NCBI RefSeq assembly: GCF_029840635.1 | Contig: NZ_JAOCCU010000013.1 | Coordinates: forward strand, 79,682-143,681 | Origin: Mitsuaria sp. GD03876 | GTDB taxonomy: Bacteria; Pseudomonadota; Gammaproteobacteria; Burkholderiales; Burkholderiaceae_C | Direction of reading: 5' to 3' | Length of the DNA stretch: 64,000 nucleotides | Part shown: piece after piece, positions 60,691 through 64,000 of the stretch | Numbering within the stretch: position 1 is the first letter of the stretch | Layout of the letters: each line of letters starts with the position of its first letter | The notes under the pieces: model-generated | What the model was told of the DNA's origin: nothing | Database searches by the model: none | What the model saw: only the letters and a program-made list of their open reading frames with translations | Position numbers and translations under genes: made by a program

Positions 60691-61341
60691 ATGGACACGC
60701 ACGACCAGCGGCCCGCGCTGCAGGCCCTCGACGCGCTCTACGGGCGCCGCGCCGCGATCTACGACTACGAGCTGATGCCGGTGGCGCCGTTGCGGCGCGA
60801 GGCGATCGCCGCGCTCGGGCTCGAGCCGGGGCAGACGGTGCTGGACATCGGCGCCGGTACCGGGCTGAGCCTGCCCGACCTGTGCCGCGCGGTCGGCCGC
60901 GGCGGGCGCGTCGTCGCCGTCGAACCTTGCGAATCGATGATGCGGCAGGCCCGGCAGCGCGCCCGGGTCGATGCGCTCGCGGCGCCGGTCGACTTCCTCC
61001 CCGCGACGGCCGAGGAGGCGCCCTACGCCTCGGTGCTCGGCGACCGCCGGGCGGACGCGGCGCTGTTCTTCTTCACGCACGACGTGCTGCAGAGCGTGTC
61101 CGGCATCGAACGCGCGCTCGCGGTGCTCAAGCCGGGCGCGCGCATCGTCGCCGCGGGCCTGGCCTGGGCGCCGCCCTGGCTGCCGATGAGCAACCTGTTC
61201 GTGCTGGGCGCGGCCGCGCATTCGGTGATCCGCATGGACGGGCTGGACTGCCCGTGGCGGCACCTCGAGGCCCGGATGAAACACGCGGAGGTCGAGCGCC
61301 GCTGGCTCGCCTCCGCGTATGTGTTGACCGGCCAGGTCTGA
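60691..61341 (+). CDS. SAM-dependent class I methyltransferase
   Basis: The 216-aa protein has motif I VLDIGAGTGLSLPDL, the acidic VVAVEPCESMMRQAR, DAALFFFTHDVL and the post-motif III LKPGARIVAAGLAW. AALFFFTHDVLQS replaces the usual motif-IV Asp-containing loop. The ATG at 60691 has AAGGGAG upstream. It is divergent from the exported DUF gene (110-bp gap). Acceptor substrate is unknown. Confidence 0.88.
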   Translation: MDTHDQRPALQALDALYGRRAAIYDYELMPVAPLRREAIAALGLEPGQTVLDIGAGTGLSLPDLCRAVGRGGRVVAVEPCESMMRQARQRARVDALAAPVDFLPATAEEAPYASVLGDRRADAALFFFTHDVLQSVSGIERALAVLKPGARIVAAGLAWAPPWLPMSNLFVLGAAAHSVIRMDGLDCPWRHLEARMKHAEVERRWLASAYVLTGQV

Positions 61342-61367
61342 GCGCGGGTTCGAACCTCGGAAACGAT

Positions 61368-62468
61368 TCAGCCGCGCCCGGTCTCGTCACCCGCCTGCGC
61401 GATCTTTGCCACTGCCGCCTTCTTCTTCCGCACGGGCAGTTCCTCCGGGGAACTCAGCAGATAGAACTCATGCAGCTTCGCCGCCAGCATCTTCTTGTCC
61501 GGCAACTGCGTCTGGTACTGCGCCACCAGCGCCGGCGAAAGGCTACGGCTGAGAGCGTACTCGACCACCTCGCTGTCCTTGCTCGCGCAGAGCAGCAGGC
61601 CGACAGCCGGGTTCTCATGCGGCTTCCGGACGTCCCGGTCCAGCGCCTCGAGATAGAAGTTGAGCTTGCCCAGGTGCTCCGGCTCGAACGCCGTGACCTT
61701 GAGTTCGATCGCGACGAGGCTGTTCAACCCGCGATGGAAGAACAGCAGGTCCAGAGCGAAGTCCTGTCCGCCGACCTGCACCGGGTACTCGCTCCCGATG
61801 TAGCAGAAGTCCCGTCCGAGCTCGGTCAGGAAGCGAACCAGGTTCATCAACAAGCTACGGTGCAGGTCGGCCTCGGAATGCTCCTGGGGGAGAGTCAGGA
61901 ACTCCAACAGATAGGCATCCTTGAAATGCCGCTCTGCCTGCGGATGCGTTTCTCTCAACGCCGTTGAGAGTTGTGGCGGGTTGAGCACGGCGCGCTCGAA
62001 CAGACCGTTGTCGATCTGCCTTGCCACCTCGCGCACCGACCAGCGCTGCTGCGCTGCCACGCGCAGATAGAACTCCCGCTCCTCGGCCCGCTTGCTTCGG
62101 CTGAGGATGTGCAGATGGGCGGACCAAGGCAGTTCCCTCAACAGCGTTGAGAGTTTTTCCCGCGCGGGATAGGCCTCGTAGAACTGGCGCATGCGCCAGA
62201 GATTCTGGGCAGAGAAACCCCTCAGGCCCGGTTCCCGCTCCGCGATGTACGCGGCGAGTTGCACCACGGTGCCTTTGGCCCATCCATCGGATTCGATCCT
62301 CCGATGCAGGTGCTGGCCAATCGCCCAGTAGAGATCGATCAGCGCCGTGTTGACCAGGCTGAGCGCATGCTGGCGTCCAGCCCTGATGAGGTTCACGACC
62401 GCTTCGAAACTCGTGTCGGCCGGCAAGGAGGCCGAGGCAACCGCGGGTGACCTGTTCTTCTTCGCCAT
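61368..62468 (-). CDS. YhcG-type PDDEXK nuclease-domain protein (DUF1016)
   Basis: The 366-aa protein has the N-terminal YhcG/DUF1016 DNA-binding-like domain (LVNTALIDLYWAIGQHLHRR, GFSAQNLWRMRQFYEAYP). Its C-terminal PDDEXK domain has the catalytic Asp in FALDLLFFH and E-x-K in VAIELKV. The family often accompanies type I restriction loci or mobile DNA, but here it stands alone. The reading frame contains two palindromes (61952-61970, 62137-62151), each coding L-S-T-x-L-R-E. The start at 62468 (MAKKNRS) is preferred over an upstream one. Confidence 0.9.
   Translation of the reverse strand: MAKKNRSPAVASASLPADTSFEAVVNLIRAGRQHALSLVNTALIDLYWAIGQHLHRRIESDGWAKGTVVQLAAYIAEREPGLRGFSAQNLWRMRQFYEAYPAREKLSTLLRELPWSAHLHILSRSKRAEEREFYLRVAAQQRWSVREVARQIDNGLFERAVLNPPQLSTALRETHPQAERHFKDAYLLEFLTLPQEHSEADLHRSLLMNLVRFLTELGRDFCYIGSEYPVQVGGQDFALDLLFFHRGLNSLVAIELKVTAFEPEHLGKLNFYLEALDRDVRKPHENPAVGLLLCASKDSEVVEYALSRSLSPALVAQYQTQLPDKKMLAAKLHEFYLLSSPEELPVRKKKAAVAKIAQAGDETGRG
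61952..62151. repeat. Two copies of a palindrome inside the YhcG gene
   Basis: CTCTCAACGCCGTTGAGAG (61952-61970) is a perfect 19-bp palindrome, and CTCAACAGCGTTGAG (62137-62151) a related one; both continue with AGTT. Each lies in the same reading frame on the minus strand and encodes L-S-T-A-L-R-E or L-S-T-L-L-R-E. Confidence 0.7.
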
Positions 62469-62600
62469 GCGGCTACGCCCTTTACCAGAGGACCGCCATT
62501 TTCCCGCATTGGCCGGACATGCATTTCGACGCACCCAGATCAGTTCTCGCCCACGGGGCAGCTGCCCGCCCCGGACGGCGACAGGATCTGGGCGGCCGCC

Positions 62601-62963
62601 TCACTCCTCGATCGGCACGAAGATCCAGAGCAGGAAGTACAGCAGCATGCCGCCGCCGGCGCACATCGTCAGCGCGACGAACACGATGCGCCAGAACCAC
62701 GAGGCTAGGCCGCTGAGCCGCGCCAGGCCGCCGCACACGCCGCCGATCCAGCGATCGTCGCGGCTGCGGTGGAAGCCGTTGATCGCGTTCACCGCCGGCG
62801 CGCCGCCGGCGTGCGGCGCGGCGTAGGCATAGGACGTCGACGAGGTCGACGAGCGCGCACTGGCGTTCAGCACCCGCTCCTTGGCCTTGGCGAACTCCTC
62901 GTCGCTGAGGACGCCGCGCTGATGGAGGTCGGCCAGGCGGTTGAGTTCTTCGCTGTCGGACAT
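62601..62963 (-). CDS. PspC-domain membrane protein with SHOCT-like N-terminus
   Basis: The 120-aa protein begins with a SHOCT-type helix pair (LNRLADLHQRGVLSDEEFAK, AKERVL). A Ser-rich linker and a PspC domain follow (GFHRSRDDRWIGGVCGGLAR, then a membrane segment about 92-114 ending FVPIEE). PspC proteins act at the inner membrane in the phage-shock envelope-stress response. The short ATG at 62963 is chosen because GGAA lies upstream and MSDSEEL matches the family. No pspA or pspF is nearby. Confidence 0.85.
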   Translation of the reverse strand: MSDSEELNRLADLHQRGVLSDEEFAKAKERVLNASARSSTSSTSYAYAAPHAGGAPAVNAINGFHRSRDDRWIGGVCGGLARLSGLASWFWRIVFVALTMCAGGGMLLYFLLWIFVPIEE

Positions 62964-63147
62964 GGTGGGTTCCTTTCCCGTCTCGGTGGGCATCGGGCGA
63001 TGCGATGGAGCGAAGACTACGCAGCCGCAATAGCCTGTTCGATGCAGATGCGACCGGCTGCATCTGGGCGCGATGCGGAGCGCATCACGCGCGACAGGGC
63101 GTTTCTACCCAGTGCCGGCCGGGCGCCGCGCCGGACAATCCCCGCCC

Positions 63148-63843
63148 ATGAACCTCGAGACCATCGAACTGCAGACCCGCGAGACCCCGCGTTTCAGCCT
63201 GCTGGTGCTGCACGGCCTGGGCGCCGACGGCAACGACTTCGTGCCGGTCGTGCAGGCGCTGGACCTGTCCCCGGTGCTGGCCCACGGCGGCCTGCGCGTG
63301 GTGCTGCCCAGCGCGCCGGAGATCCCGGTCACCATCAATGGCGGCATGCGCATGCGCGCCTGGTACGACATCCGCCACGGCGACCTGAGCCAGCGCGAGG
63401 ACGCCGCCGGCCTGCGCGCGTCGCAACGCGCGATCGAGGCGCTCATCGAGCGCGAAGGCAGCGAGTTCGGCATCCCGCCGGAACGCGTCGTGCTGATGGG
63501 CTTCTCGCAGGGCTGCGCGATGACGCTGATGACCGGGCTGCGTTTCCCGAAGCGGCTCGCGGGCCTGGTCGGCCTGTCGGGCTACCTGCCGCTGCTGGAG
63601 ACGACCGAGGCCGAGCGCGACGCCGCCAACGCGGCCACGCCGATCTTCCTGGCGCACGGCAACGCCGACGGCGTCGTGGCGCCGGCGCGCGCGCAGGCCT
63701 CGCTGGCCGAGCTGCGCCGCCTCGGCCACGACGTCGAGTGGCACGAGTACCCGATGGCCCACGAGGTCAGCATGGACGAGATCCAGGCCCTGCAGGCCTG
63801 GCTCGTGAAGACGCTGTCGGCCGCGGCGTCCGGCGCCGCCTGA
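63148..63843 (+). CDS. Carboxylesterase / phospholipase family alpha/beta-hydrolase
   Basis: The 231-aa cytoplasmic hydrolase has the acyl-protein-thioesterase-like motif LHGLGADGNDF, nucleophile elbow GFSQG (S120), Asp in HGNADGVV and a C-terminal His in MAHEVSMDE. Family members cleave short-chain esters or lysophospholipids. It lies divergent from the pspC-type gene with a 184-bp gap. The substrate is not clear from sequence. Confidence 0.93.
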   Translation: MNLETIELQTRETPRFSLLVLHGLGADGNDFVPVVQALDLSPVLAHGGLRVVLPSAPEIPVTINGGMRMRAWYDIRHGDLSQREDAAGLRASQRAIEALIEREGSEFGIPPERVVLMGFSQGCAMTLMTGLRFPKRLAGLVGLSGYLPLLETTEAERDAANAATPIFLAHGNADGVVAPARAQASLAELRRLGHDVEWHEYPMAHEVSMDEIQALQAWLVKTLSAAASGAA

Positions 63844-63920
63844 GCCGCTGCCGCCTTCCCTTCCCGGCGCCCTGTCCAGGCCCCGCCCGATTCCTCCGAT
63901 CCCCTGCCCCGTCACCCGTC

Positions 63921-64000
63921 ATGTCCCACCGGTCCTTCCTCCTCGCCGTCCCCGCGCTGACGCTGGCGCTGTTGCCGCTGGCGCCGCTGACCGCCGCGAC
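63921..64000 (+). CDS. Start of an exported protein (partial)
   Basis: An ATG opens M-S-H-R-S-F-L-L-A-V-P-A-L-T-L-A-L-L followed by P-L-A-P-L-T-A-A. This has the positive start, hydrophobic core and small residues of a Sec signal peptide, running off the window end. It is about 78 bp after the carboxylesterase stop. Function cannot be told. Confidence 0.55.
   Translation, partial: MSHRSFLLAVPALTLALLPLAPLTAA

Overview
This is a very GC-rich, gene-dense chromosomal window with single-strand operons joined by ATGA stop/start overlaps. Gene content (methylcrotonyl-CoA/leucine catabolism, a complete bioAFDB set, a TPP-riboswitch thiamine operon, CueR-controlled copper export, large TonB-dependent receptors, DHA2-type tripartite efflux) points to a betaproteobacterium of the Burkholderiales, most like the Roseateles/Mitsuaria/Rubrivivax group. 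That placement is inferred from gene style, not from a marker gene. No rRNA, tRNA, CRISPR array or insertion sequence was recognised.

Layout. 1-3.4 kb: YqjE-like and YqjD/ElaB-like membrane genes on the minus strand, separated by an opposite-strand REC-DUF3369-GGDEF-EAL regulator. 3.5-6.0 kb: a caspase-fold (C25-like) peptidase coupled to a small protein, with a divergent unknown gene. 6.1-7.2 kb: phosphoribosyltransferase and VOC proteins. 7.3-18.9 kb: one ten-gene minus-strand run in which bioA-F-D-B sits between leucine-degradation genes (liuB, GNAT, exported hydrolase, liuC | bio | liuD, HMG-CoA lyase), with a divergent TetR gene and two matching palindromes between them. 19.9-22.6 kb: an orphan antitoxin-like gene, an MFS pump and a divergent LysR. 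22.7-28.8 kb: two TonB-dependent receptors, each with its own terminator. 29.4-32.0 kb: a two-subunit molybdenum hydroxylase. 32.0-36.2 kb: divergent copZ and copA-cueR-pirin, each with a CueR-type promoter, around a short tandem-repeat array. 36.2-44.2 kb: two large unrecognised proteins (1052 and 686 aa) flanking a pirin, azoR and its LysR. 44.3-45.2 kb: a TonB-C-domain protein. 45.4-51.5 kb: TPP riboswitch and thiC-thiO-thiS-thiG-thiDE. 51.7-53.1 kb: acyltransferase and an eroded MazE/ChpS-type antitoxin. 53.3-57.7 kb: EmrB/EmrA/OprM-like efflux operon. 57.8-64 kb: alkaline phosphatase, a small exported protein, a methyltransferase, a YhcG-type nuclease, a PspC protein, a carboxylesterase and the start of an exported protein.

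How genes work together. The biotin genes make the cofactor that LiuD carries, so one transcript could supply both a biotin enzyme and its cofactor. The two 15-bp palindromes make the TetR protein the obvious candidate regulator. CueR would switch both copper promoters; copA appears to lack a leader and ribosome-binding site. The thiamine operon lacks thiF and thiL here, so these must lie elsewhere. The most interesting unexplained items are the C25-like peptidase module, the nested liu/bio operon, the two large repeat/helix-rich proteins, and two toxin-less antitoxins.
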